Made by a program: the position numbers and the translations under genes
Part shown: positions 19,122-26,592 of the stretch, piece after piece
How positions within the stretch are numbered: position 1 is the first letter of the stretch
Layout: each line of letters opens with the position of its first letter
DNA from: Azospirillum brasilense
Lineage (GTDB): Bacteria; Pseudomonadota; Alphaproteobacteria; Azospirillales; Azospirillaceae
Direction: 5' to 3'
DNA: 64,000 nt
Assembly: GCF_022023855.1 (NCBI RefSeq)
Contig: NZ_CP059450.1
Coordinates: 1,252,001 to 1,316,000 of the forward strand
Notes under the pieces: model-generated
Told to the model about the DNA's origin: nothing
The model's input: the letters and a program-made list of their open reading frames with translations, nothing else
Databases searched by the model: none

Positions 19122-19766
19122 TCAGGCAGAGTGCGACTGCGGGAAGGCCATGGCGGCCTGGGTGCGGTTGCGCACACCCAGCGACTTGAAGATCGCCGTC
19201 ATGTGGATCTTCACCGTGCCTTCCGACAGGCCCAGCTCATGGGCGATCTGCTTGTTGGACTTGCCTTCGCGCAGGCGGTCCAGAACCTCGCGCTGACGTT
19301 GGGTCAGCAGATGGTCGAGTTGCGGGTCGCTGGGCGGAATGGCGCCGACGCGCACCTCCGCCTCCCCGGATTCACGCAGCACGGTCGGCGGCACATAGAC
19401 GCCACCGGAGAAGATGAGATCCAGCGCACTGAGCATGATCTTCACGCTGGAGGATTTCGGGATGTAGCCTGCGGCGCCATGCTCCAGCGCGTCGCGAACA
19501 TCGTGATGCGCCTCGGACGCCGACACGACCACGACCTTGGAGTCGGGCTGCTTTTCCCGCAGGTCTTGGATGCCGGAGAAGCCGGGCCAACCGGGCATGC
19601 GCAGATCGGTCAGGACAAGATCGTAGGTCTCGCCCTTGCCAGCCTTTTCCAGAAGCTCATCAAAGTTGCTGGCTTCCTCAAAGCTGGCTCCCTCCTTCAG
19701 CTGCTCGAGCAGCCTGCGCAATCCCTCCCGGAAAAGCACATGGTCGTCTCCGATCAGGATTTTCAT
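19122..19766 (-). CDS. LuxR/NarL-type response regulator
   Basis: A 214-aa two-component regulator. The receiver domain has the acidic pair Asp7-Asp8, the phospho-acceptor Asp54 in VLTDLRMPG, the conserved Ser in VVVSAS and the Lys in GYIPKSSS. The C-terminal LuxR-type HTH is LTQRQREVLDRLREGKSNKQ followed by HELGLSEGTVKIHM. No histidine kinase is adjacent, so it is an orphan or paired elsewhere. It has a long AT-richer upstream region (about 450 bp). Target genes unknown. Confidence 0.92.
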   Translation of the reverse strand: MKILIGDDHVLFREGLRRLLEQLKEGASFEEASNFDELLEKAGKGETYDLVLTDLRMPGWPGFSGIQDLREKQPDSKVVVVSASEAHHDVRDALEHGAAGYIPKSSSVKIMLSALDLIFSGGVYVPPTVLRESGEAEVRVGAIPPSDPQLDHLLTQRQREVLDRLREGKSNKQIAHELGLSEGTVKIHMTAIFKSLGVRNRTQAAMAFPQSHSA

Positions 19767-20214
19767 CTGGTGGTGCCCCCGTACTCAGTGCTTTCAATGG
19801 TCCGAACGTACAGCCCTGACACAAGGCCAGTGTTCCAACCCTCAGTTTCGGAAAAAATGCAGGTCATTTTCAAGCATCATATGACCCAATTCCAAAAGGT
19901 ATAGAAAGTCCTTATGCAGGGTAATGTCACATCAGATGTACCACGTTCCGGTGGGGGTGGACAACCCGAATTTAACCTTTGTCACATGGCAGGCTCTGAG
20001 CAATGGCATTGCTGCGTGACAGCAATATCCATTTTACGCGGCGTCCGCCCATGACGAAAGTGAGCACGAATGTATCAAGCCATAGGCTTGCTCATGACAA
20101 AGAACCGTCGTTTTCGTACTTTCTATCTTTCGCATCTCTCGAAGCGAAAGGGCCGGAACGGGTGAAGCATACACCGATCCCGGCCCAAAGACATAGACCC
20201 CGTAAGGCTGATCC
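19767..20214. other. Intergenic region upstream of the LuxR-type regulator
   Basis: About 450 bp of lower GC than its surroundings, with no credible gene. It must hold the promoter of the minus-strand response regulator. An imperfect inverted repeat AGGTCA (19861-19866) / TGACCC (19882-19887) lies about 95 bp upstream of its start. At the other end, a 7-bp stem with a long loop (20150-20156 / 20180-20186) followed on the minus strand by TTTCG could be a weak end signal for the acyl-CoA dehydrogenase operon. Confidence 0.5.
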
Positions 20215-22005
20215 TCAGAAGGCGGCCTCGTCCATCTCCATCAGGGAACTGGACCCCGCCATGATGATGACGAACAGGGCGTTGGTCTGCGGCAGCAGTT
20301 TCGCGGTGTAGAATCGGGCCGTCCTGATCTTGGCCTCAAGGAAGGCCGCATTGCCATCCCCCGCCGCCAACTTCGTCTTGGCGGCCTTGACCATCCTCAG
20401 CCACATCCAGCCAAGCGCCACCAGACCGAACAGCCGCAGATAGTCGGTGGCGGCCGCGCCCGCCTCCTCCGGGTCCTTCATTCCCTTCTGCGCGATGACG
20501 GCGGTCGCCTGCTGGAGCTTGGCGAAGGCCTTGGCGAGCGGCAGGACGAATTCGGCCAGTTCCTCCGTCTCCATGTCGACCTCGATCTCGGCGCCGACGG
20601 GGTGGAAGAAGCGGCGCAGCAGCCGGCCCATGTCCTGCGGCAGCTTGCGCCCCACGAGATCCAGCGCCTGGATGCCGTTGGTACCCTCGTAGATCTGGCA
20701 GATCCGGGCGTCGCGGACATACTGCTCCACCCCGGTTTCCCAGATGAAACCGTGACCGCCATGCACCTGCACGGCGATGTTGGCCGACTCGAAGCCGATG
20801 TCGGTGAACAGAGCCTTGACGATCGGCGTCATGAGCTGGACGAATTCGTCCGCCTCCTTGCGCGTCTTTTCGTCCGCGTGCTTCTCCGCCACGTCCAGCT
20901 TGTAGCCGACCAGGGCGCCGAGCGCGCGGGCGCCCTCGGTATAGGCGCGGGCGGTCAGCAGGTTCCGCCGCACGTCGGGATGCACGATGATCGGGTCGGC
21001 GGGCTTGTCGGGGTGCGCCGTGCCCTTCAGCGAACGGCCCTGGAGCCGCTCCCTGGCGTAGGCCACCGCGTTCTGGTAGCTGACCTCGGCGACTCCCAGC
21101 CCCTGGATGCCGACGGCGAGGCGGGCCGCGTTCATCATCACGAACATCGCCCGCATGCCCTTGTGCGGCTCGCCGACCAGCCAGCCGGTGGCGTCCTCAA
21201 AGTTCATGACGCAGGTCGCCGACGCCTTGATGCCCATCTTGTGCTCGATGGAGCCGCAGGCGACGCCGTTGCGCGGACCGACGCCGCCGTCCTCGTTGGG
21301 CAGGAACTTCGGCACCAGGAACAGGCTGATGCCGCGCGTCCCGGCCGGCGCATCGGGCAGGCGAGCCAGCACCAGATGCAGGATGTTCTCGGTCAGGTCA
21401 TGCTCGCCGGCGGAGATGAAGATCTTCGTACCGGTGATCCTGTGGCTACCGTCCTCCTGCGGGACGGCCCTGGTGCGGATCAGCCCCAGGTCGGTGCCGC
21501 AATGCGGCTCGGTCAGGCACATGGTGCCCGCCCAGGTGCCGTCGACCAGCCGGCCGAGGAAGCGCTGCTTCAACGCCTCCGACCCATAGGTGGAGAGCGC
21601 GTTGTAGGCGCCTAGCGACAGGCCGGGATACATGCCGAAGCTGAGGTTGGCGGAGCAGATGAACTCCTCCAGCATGGTGTTGACCAGCTTGGGCAGCCCC
21701 TGCCCGCCATAGGCCGGGTCGCAGGACAGCCCCTGCCAGCCCGCCTCGATGTAGGTGGCGTAGGCCTCCTTGAAGCCCTTGGGCGTACGCACGACGCCGT
21801 TCTCGAAGCTGCAGCCCTCGCCGTCGCCCGACTGGTTCAGCGGGAACAGAACCTCCTCGCACAGCTTGGCGCCCTCCTCCAAGACCTGGGCGATCAGGTC
21901 GGGGGTGGCGTCCTCGTAACCCGGCAGTTCGGCCAGCTTCCCCGCCCCGACGATCTCGTCGAGGACGAAGCGGACATCCTCCAGCGGAGCCTTGTAGATC
22001 GGCAT
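20215..22005 (-). CDS. Acyl-CoA dehydrogenase (long form with C-terminal domain)
   Basis: A 596-aa FAD enzyme that introduces the alpha-beta double bond in acyl-CoA, the first step of beta-oxidation. The protein has the N-terminal, beta-barrel (MCLTEPHCGTDLGLIRT) and helical acyl-CoA dehydrogenase domains. CQIYEGTNGIQALDLVGRKL contains the Glu that serves as catalytic base in this family, and an extra C-terminal helical domain makes up the last ~125 residues. This architecture is that of the ~600-aa group that includes DmdC-like enzymes, so the substrate may be a medium or long chain or an unusual acyl-CoA. Last gene of the MerR-thiolase-FadB-like operon, 17 bp after its neighbour. Confidence 0.92.
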   Translation of the reverse strand: MPIYKAPLEDVRFVLDEIVGAGKLAELPGYEDATPDLIAQVLEEGAKLCEEVLFPLNQSGDGEGCSFENGVVRTPKGFKEAYATYIEAGWQGLSCDPAYGGQGLPKLVNTMLEEFICSANLSFGMYPGLSLGAYNALSTYGSEALKQRFLGRLVDGTWAGTMCLTEPHCGTDLGLIRTRAVPQEDGSHRITGTKIFISAGEHDLTENILHLVLARLPDAPAGTRGISLFLVPKFLPNEDGGVGPRNGVACGSIEHKMGIKASATCVMNFEDATGWLVGEPHKGMRAMFVMMNAARLAVGIQGLGVAEVSYQNAVAYARERLQGRSLKGTAHPDKPADPIIVHPDVRRNLLTARAYTEGARALGALVGYKLDVAEKHADEKTRKEADEFVQLMTPIVKALFTDIGFESANIAVQVHGGHGFIWETGVEQYVRDARICQIYEGTNGIQALDLVGRKLPQDMGRLLRRFFHPVGAEIEVDMETEELAEFVLPLAKAFAKLQQATAVIAQKGMKDPEEAGAAATDYLRLFGLVALGWMWLRMVKAAKTKLAAGDGNAAFLEAKIRTARFYTAKLLPQTNALFVIIMAGSSSLMEMDEAAF

Positions 22006-22022
22006 TGCTCAGTCCTCCCCCA

Positions 22023-24356
22023 TCAGTTCCGCAGCGGCTTGCCGGTGGTCAGCATGTGCTCCACCCGGTCGATGGTGCCCTCGGTCCGCACCAACTCCAT
22101 GAAGGCCTTTCGCTCCAGCCCCAGCATCTGCTCCTCGGTCACCGGCTGGGTGACGTCGGCCTTCGGCCCGCCGGTCAGCACCTCGGCCAGCTTGCCGCAG
22201 ACCACCATGTCGTGTGGCGTTGCCTTGCCCTGGAGCGCGAAGCCTTCGAGGAACAGCTCCAGCGCCGCCCGCCCGTTGGGGCCGGGGAGCGTGTAGGTGA
22301 CCTTCTCGGGCGGGGTGTAGTGTGCGGCCAGCTCCAGCGCCTTGGCCTTGGCGTCGGCCAGCAGCCGGTCGCGGTTCATGGTGATGCCGTCGCTGGGGCG
22401 GAGGTACAGCAGATCCTTGGCCTCCGCCGCCGACTTGGCGACCTTGGCGAGGCTGATCGTCTCGAAGGCCCCGGCGATGGGCGGCATCGGCCCCTTCGGC
22501 GTGCGCGGGTTGGCGGCGTGGCGGGCCAGCATCTCCGTGCAGCCGCCCCAGCCGGGGATCAGCCCGACACCAACCTCGACCAGACCCATGTACGTCTCGG
22601 CGTGGGCCTGCACATGGTCGGAATGCAGCAGGATCTCGCAGCCGCCGCCGAGTGCCATGCCACAGGGCGCCGACACCACCGGGAAGGGGGCGTATTTCAG
22701 GGCGCGGTAGGCGCGCTGGCCGCCCTCCACCAGCTCCTCGATCTGCGGCCACAGCCCGACGTTCAGCGCGAACAGGGCGAGGCCGAGGTTGGCGCCGACC
22801 GAGAAGTTGTCGGACTCGTTGTGGATGACCAGGGCCTTCCAGTCCCCTTTTCCGTCGCCGATCAGCTTCATTGCCTTGCCGTAGGCGGCCATGATGTCGC
22901 CGTCCAGCGCGTTCATCTTGCTGGTGAACTCGACGCACAGCACGCCGTCGCCGATGTCCCACAGGCTGGCCGAGCCGTTCTTCCACACCGGCTTCGACGC
23001 CCGCTTGATGTCGGACAGCAGCAGCACGCCGTCGGGACGCACCACCGTGTCGTAGAGACCGGCGGTGGTCAGATGCTGGAGCGTGCCATCCTCAACCCGG
23101 TAGAAGGGCCGCCCGGCGGCCTGTTCGACCAGCGGCGGGACGGGGATGCCCTCGCTGCGGCAGAGGCCGGCGAACCATTCGGTGCCCAGCCGGTCGATCA
23201 GCTCGAACGGGCCCTGCTTCCAGTTGTAGCCGAGCCGCATGCCCTCATCGACCGCGACGATGCTGTCGGCGATCTCCGGCACCAGCGACGCGGCGTAGGC
23301 CAGCGTGTGGGCCAGCACCCGGCGGGCGTACTGCCCGGTCCTGTCGGGGAAATCGGCCAGCGCCCGCAAGTCGCGCCCGGCGGCGGACACGCTCTCCAGC
23401 TTCGGCTTGTCGGAACGGCGGTAGGCGCCGGTGGACAGGTCGATGGCCTCCTTGACCTTGGCGCCGCCGTCGCGGTTCAGGCGGTAGAAGCCGCCCTTGC
23501 CCTTGCGGCCGGTGTAGCCCTCCGCGATCATCTTGGTGATGACGGGGTGCTCGCGGAAGGCGGCGCGGTAGGGATCGTTCTCCGGCAGGGTCGCCAGCAG
23601 GCTCTTGGCGATGTGCGGCATCAGGTCCAGCCCGACGAGATCGACCAGACCGAACACGCCGGTCTTCGGGATGCCCATGGGGCGGCCCGCAATGGCGTCG
23701 GCCTCCTCCACCGTCAGGCCGAGATCGACGGCGGTGTTGATCGCCGTCTGGATCCAGTAGACGCCGATGCGGTTGGCGATGAAGCCCGGCGTGTCCTTGC
23801 AGCGGACCACACCCTTGCCCAGCGCGCGGTCGCAGACGTCGGCGACGGCGGCCAGCGCGTCGGGCCGGGTGGCCTCGCCGCTGACGATTTCCAGCAGCCG
23901 CATGTAGCGCGGCGGGTTGAAGAAGTGGGTGATGAGGAAGTCGCGCTTGAAGGCGTCCGACTGCCCCGCGACCAGCACGCCCAGCGGGATGGTCGAGGTG
24001 TTGGACGACACCACGGAACCGTCTTTGCGCACCGGGTCGATGCGGCGGTAGAGGTCGGCCTTGACCGCCGGATTCTCGACGATGGCCTCGACGATCCAGT
24101 CGACGTCGGCCAGCAGGGCCAAGTCGTCCTCCAGATTGCCCGGAGTCACCAGTTTGGCGTTCTTCGGGTGCATGAAGGGCGCGGGGTCGGTCTTCAGGAG
24201 CCTCTGGACGGCCCCCTTGGCGATGGCGCTGCGGTCGTCACCCTCCTTGGCGGGGATGTCGAGCAGGACGACGGGAATGCCGGCGTTCGCGAAATGGGCG
24301 GCGATGCCGCTGCCCATCACGCCGGAGCCGATCACGGCGGCGCGTTTGATCTGCAT
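22023..24356 (-). CDS. Bifunctional 3-hydroxyacyl-CoA dehydrogenase / enoyl-CoA hydratase
   Basis: A 777-aa beta-oxidation enzyme. Here the NAD-binding 3-hydroxyacyl-CoA dehydrogenase part comes first (AAVIGSGVMGSGIAAHFANAG, then THFFNPPRYMRLLEIV) and the enoyl-CoA hydratase/crotonase part is C-terminal (APCGMALGGGCEILLHSDHV). This is the reverse of E. coli FadB and the same as B. subtilis FadN. It hydrates enoyl-CoA and oxidises the product to 3-ketoacyl-CoA, feeding the thiolase encoded 27 bp upstream in the operon. Confidence 0.93.
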   Translation of the reverse strand: MQIKRAAVIGSGVMGSGIAAHFANAGIPVVLLDIPAKEGDDRSAIAKGAVQRLLKTDPAPFMHPKNAKLVTPGNLEDDLALLADVDWIVEAIVENPAVKADLYRRIDPVRKDGSVVSSNTSTIPLGVLVAGQSDAFKRDFLITHFFNPPRYMRLLEIVSGEATRPDALAAVADVCDRALGKGVVRCKDTPGFIANRIGVYWIQTAINTAVDLGLTVEEADAIAGRPMGIPKTGVFGLVDLVGLDLMPHIAKSLLATLPENDPYRAAFREHPVITKMIAEGYTGRKGKGGFYRLNRDGGAKVKEAIDLSTGAYRRSDKPKLESVSAAGRDLRALADFPDRTGQYARRVLAHTLAYAASLVPEIADSIVAVDEGMRLGYNWKQGPFELIDRLGTEWFAGLCRSEGIPVPPLVEQAAGRPFYRVEDGTLQHLTTAGLYDTVVRPDGVLLLSDIKRASKPVWKNGSASLWDIGDGVLCVEFTSKMNALDGDIMAAYGKAMKLIGDGKGDWKALVIHNESDNFSVGANLGLALFALNVGLWPQIEELVEGGQRAYRALKYAPFPVVSAPCGMALGGGCEILLHSDHVQAHAETYMGLVEVGVGLIPGWGGCTEMLARHAANPRTPKGPMPPIAGAFETISLAKVAKSAAEAKDLLYLRPSDGITMNRDRLLADAKAKALELAAHYTPPEKVTYTLPGPNGRAALELFLEGFALQGKATPHDMVVCGKLAEVLTGGPKADVTQPVTEEQMLGLERKAFMELVRTEGTIDRVEHMLTTGKPLRN

Positions 24357-24383
24357 GGTTGGTGCCTCCCTGTCCCGCCGCCG

Positions 24384-25547
24384 TCAGACCGCTTCCAGGA
24401 CCGTGGCGATGCCCTGGCCGCCGCCGATGCACTGGGTGGCGAGCGCGAACTGCTTGCCCTCGCGCTTCAGCAGGGCCGCGGCCTTGCCGGTGATGCGGGC
24501 GCCGGTGGCGCCGAGCGGGTGGCCGAGCGCGATGGCACCGCCGTCCAGGTTCACCTTGGCCGGGTCGATGTCGAGGTCGCGCATGCAGGCGATGGCCTGG
24601 GCGGCGAAGGCCTCGTTCAGCTCGATCACGTCGATGTCCCGGATGGACAGGCCGGCGCGCTTCAGCGCCTTCTGCGCCGCCGGGACCGGGCCGAGCCCCA
24701 TCACCTCCGGCGCGCAGCCGGCCACCGCGACCGAGCGGATGCGGGCGAGGATCGGCAGGCCGTTGGCCTTGGCGTAGGCTTCCGTCGTGACCAGCACCGC
24801 CGAGGCGCCGTCCGTCAGGGGGGAGGAGGTGCCGGCGGTGACCGAGCCGTCGTCCAGGAAGGCGGGCTTTAGGCCGCTCAGCGTTTCGCCGCTGGTGCCG
24901 GGGCGGATGCAGCCGTCGCGCTCCACGAGGCCGGCGGCGGTCTGGATGGCGACGATCTCCTCGGCGAGGCGCCCGGCCTGCTGCGCCGCGGCGGCCTTGG
25001 CGTGGGACTCGGCGGCCATCGCCTCCTGGTCGGCGCGGGAAATCTCGTAACGGCGGGCGACATTCTCCGCCGTGACGCCCATCGAACAGTAGGCTTCCGG
25101 ATACTGGTCCTTCAGGCCCGGATGCGGCAGCGGGTTGTAGCCCATCATCGGGACGCGGCTCATCGATTCGATGCCGCCGCACAGAAAGACCTCGCCCGCC
25201 CCCATCTGGATGGCGCCCGCCGCCTGATGGATCGCCTGCATGGAGGAACCGCAATAGCGGTTGATCGTGGTCGCCCCGGCGGTCAGCGGCAGCTTCGCCA
25301 GGAAGGACACGGTGCGGGCGATGTTCATGCCCTGCTCGCCCTCGGGGAAGGCGCAGCCGACGACCACATCCTCGATGTCCTGCGGGTTGACGCCCGTGCG
25401 CTCGACCAGCGCCGCGACGACATGGGCCAGCAGGTCGTCGGGGCGGACCTTCGCCAGCTCGCCCTTGTTGGCGAAGGCGAAGGGGGAGCGAGCGTAGCCG
25501 GCGATGACGACCGGATTGGCGGGCGTGGTCAAAGGCGCCGAGGTCAT
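24384..25547 (-). CDS. Acetyl-CoA C-acyltransferase (3-ketoacyl-CoA thiolase)
   Basis: A 387-aa thiolase that cleaves 3-ketoacyl-CoA to acetyl-CoA and a shortened acyl-CoA. The nucleophile is Cys99 in NRYCGSSMQAIHQA, the His motif is GGAIALGHPLGATGARI and the second Cys is in TQCIGGGQGIA. Its ATG overlaps the stop of the upstream MerR-type gene (ATGA), so translation is coupled. It completes the beta-oxidation cycle with the two downstream enzymes. Confidence 0.94.
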   Translation of the reverse strand: MTSAPLTTPANPVVIAGYARSPFAFANKGELAKVRPDDLLAHVVAALVERTGVNPQDIEDVVVGCAFPEGEQGMNIARTVSFLAKLPLTAGATTINRYCGSSMQAIHQAAGAIQMGAGEVFLCGGIESMSRVPMMGYNPLPHPGLKDQYPEAYCSMGVTAENVARRYEISRADQEAMAAESHAKAAAAQQAGRLAEEIVAIQTAAGLVERDGCIRPGTSGETLSGLKPAFLDDGSVTAGTSSPLTDGASAVLVTTEAYAKANGLPILARIRSVAVAGCAPEVMGLGPVPAAQKALKRAGLSIRDIDVIELNEAFAAQAIACMRDLDIDPAKVNLDGGAIALGHPLGATGARITGKAAALLKREGKQFALATQCIGGGQGIATVLEAV

Positions 25548-26029
25548 GGTTGCGAGTCCTCCGGGGTGTGCGTCTCCGTGATTCCGTTCTTGCGGAAATG
25601 GTCGGAGATCTGGGTGTCGATGATGCGCAGCTCGCCCAGCGTCTGCTGAACGTCCTGAAGCTGCCGTTCCAGGTCGGCGATGCGGCGGCGGGCGATGCGC
25701 TGCATGAAGCGCATCTGCTCCTTCTGGATATCGTCCGCGTCGTAGAGGGTGAGGAATTCCTTGATCTCGGCGAGGCTGAAGCCCAGCCGCTTGCCCCGGC
25801 AGATCAACGCGAGGCGCGCGCGATCGCGGTGGCCGTAGACACGGGCGGTGCCGTCGCGCTGCGGCGCCAGCAGCCCTTCGTCCTCATAATGGCGGATGGT
25901 GCGGTGGGTCAGCCCGAATTCGTCAGCCAGTTCACCGATGGCGAAGGACCGTCCGGCACCGTCCGCGCCGGGGTCCAGCCCGATGTCGGCGCGCGTGCCC
26001 AGCCCCATCAACCTTGCTGGTTGCGACAT
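25544..26029 (-). CDS. MerR-family regulator of the beta-oxidation operon
   Basis: A 161-aa MerR-type regulator. After a ~27-residue leader the winged HTH begins FAIGELADEFGLTHRTIRHY with EDEGLLAPQRDGTARVY, followed by a dimerisation coiled coil (RMARR-type, LERQLQDVQQTLGELRIIDTQ). No metal-binding Cys pair is present, so it is not of the heavy-metal type. It resembles LiuR-like regulators of branched-chain and fatty-acid catabolism. First gene of the operon, overlapping the thiolase start, with a palindromic operator just upstream, so autoregulation is likely. Confidence 0.88.
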   Translation of the reverse strand: MSQPARLMGLGTRADIGLDPGADGAGRSFAIGELADEFGLTHRTIRHYEDEGLLAPQRDGTARVYGHRDRARLALICRGKRLGFSLAEIKEFLTLYDADDIQKEQMRFMQRIARRRIADLERQLQDVQQTLGELRIIDTQISDHFRKNGITETHTPEDSQP

Positions 26030-26057
26030 TCCCCACCCTTCCCTTGATCGTCATTGG

Positions 26058-26073
26058 TTGACGTTTACGTAAA
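26058..26073 (-). promoter_or_regulatory. Palindromic operator, LiuR-like
   Basis: The 16-bp near-palindrome TTGACGTTTACGTAAA fits the pattern TTKACGT-n2-ACGTMAA known for LiuR-type MerR regulators. It overlaps the candidate -10 and start site of the operon. Confidence 0.65.
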
Positions 26074-26100
26074 GGTAAGGCGCTTGCCATGTGCTGTCAA
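26072..26100 (-). promoter_or_regulatory. Candidate promoter of the merR-thiolase operon
   Basis: On the minus strand TTGACA (26100-26095), a 17-bp spacer and TACCTT (26077-26072) make a good sigma-70 promoter, about 45 bp upstream of the MerR-type ATG. The palindromic operator begins within the -10. Confidence 0.6.
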
Positions 26101-26318
26101 GCGGGCAGCCCGCTCTCTTTCCGATGTCCAAGGCTGGGGTGCGGCGCGGGCGCGCTGTGACAGCATGCCACGGGCGATGAGCCCGCCCAGCTATGGCAGG
26201 CTCGGGTCATTCAACAAAAAAAAGCCGCCGGCGAACCCGGGCCAGGAATGGCCGGGCGCAACGGCCGGTTACAGGGCAGGACAAACCGGAGTCACGGCAA
26301 ACAGGGTTGGGACAGCCG

Positions 26319-26501
26319 ATGTCGTCGCGCGCCATCGTATCGCTGGGCATCTGGATACTCGCCATGGTGCTGCTCGGCACCTTGACGGTCGGAGTCGCGT
26401 TGCTGTTCTACGTGGCGCTGACCGCCTTCTTCGCGGTCGTGGTGGTCATCATGATGGTCATCACCCGCCAGCGCGACGACGAGCACAAAACGATCATCTG
26501 A
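26319..26501 (+). CDS. Small hypothetical membrane protein
   Basis: A 60-aa protein with two close hydrophobic helices (IVSLGIWILAMVLLGTLTV and FYVALTAFFAVVVVIMMVI) and a charged tail ending RQRDDEHKTII. No family recognised. The reading frame extends upstream to 26193, but that part is Arg/Lys-rich and lacks a ribosome site, so ATG at 26319 is preferred. A terminator follows directly, which supports a real transcript. Confidence 0.6.
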   Translation: MSSRAIVSLGIWILAMVLLGTLTVGVALLFYVALTAFFAVVVVIMMVITRQRDDEHKTII

Positions 26502-26539
26502 TACCGGCGGGGACCGGAACGGCCAGCCTCGAAAAAGTG

Positions 26540-26578
26540 AAAGCCCGACCGCCCGTGAACTGCGGGCGGTCGGGCTTT
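26540..26578. terminator. Bidirectional intrinsic terminator
   Basis: A perfect 16-bp stem (26540-26555 / 26563-26578) with a 7-nt loop and TTTT at the end; the opposite strand has a matching T-run. It lies between the small membrane protein and the convergent alpha-2-macroglobulin gene. Confidence 0.92.
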
Positions 26579-26592
26579 TGCGTTCGGTCCGC

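Noticed and set aside
19987..20002. Sigma-54-like element TGGCAGGCTCTGAGCA
   Set aside because: The -12 half lacks TT and no plus-strand gene follows, so it is taken as chance.
20003..20311. 102-codon open frame in the gap before the acyl-CoA dehydrogenase stop
   Set aside because: Overlaps the dehydrogenase C-terminus by about 100 bp, has no ribosome site and no recognisable sequence.
22005..24872. 955-codon open frame antisense to the beta-oxidation genes
   Set aside because: It crosses the boundary of two well-supported enzymes and encodes low-complexity Gly/Arg/Val sequence.
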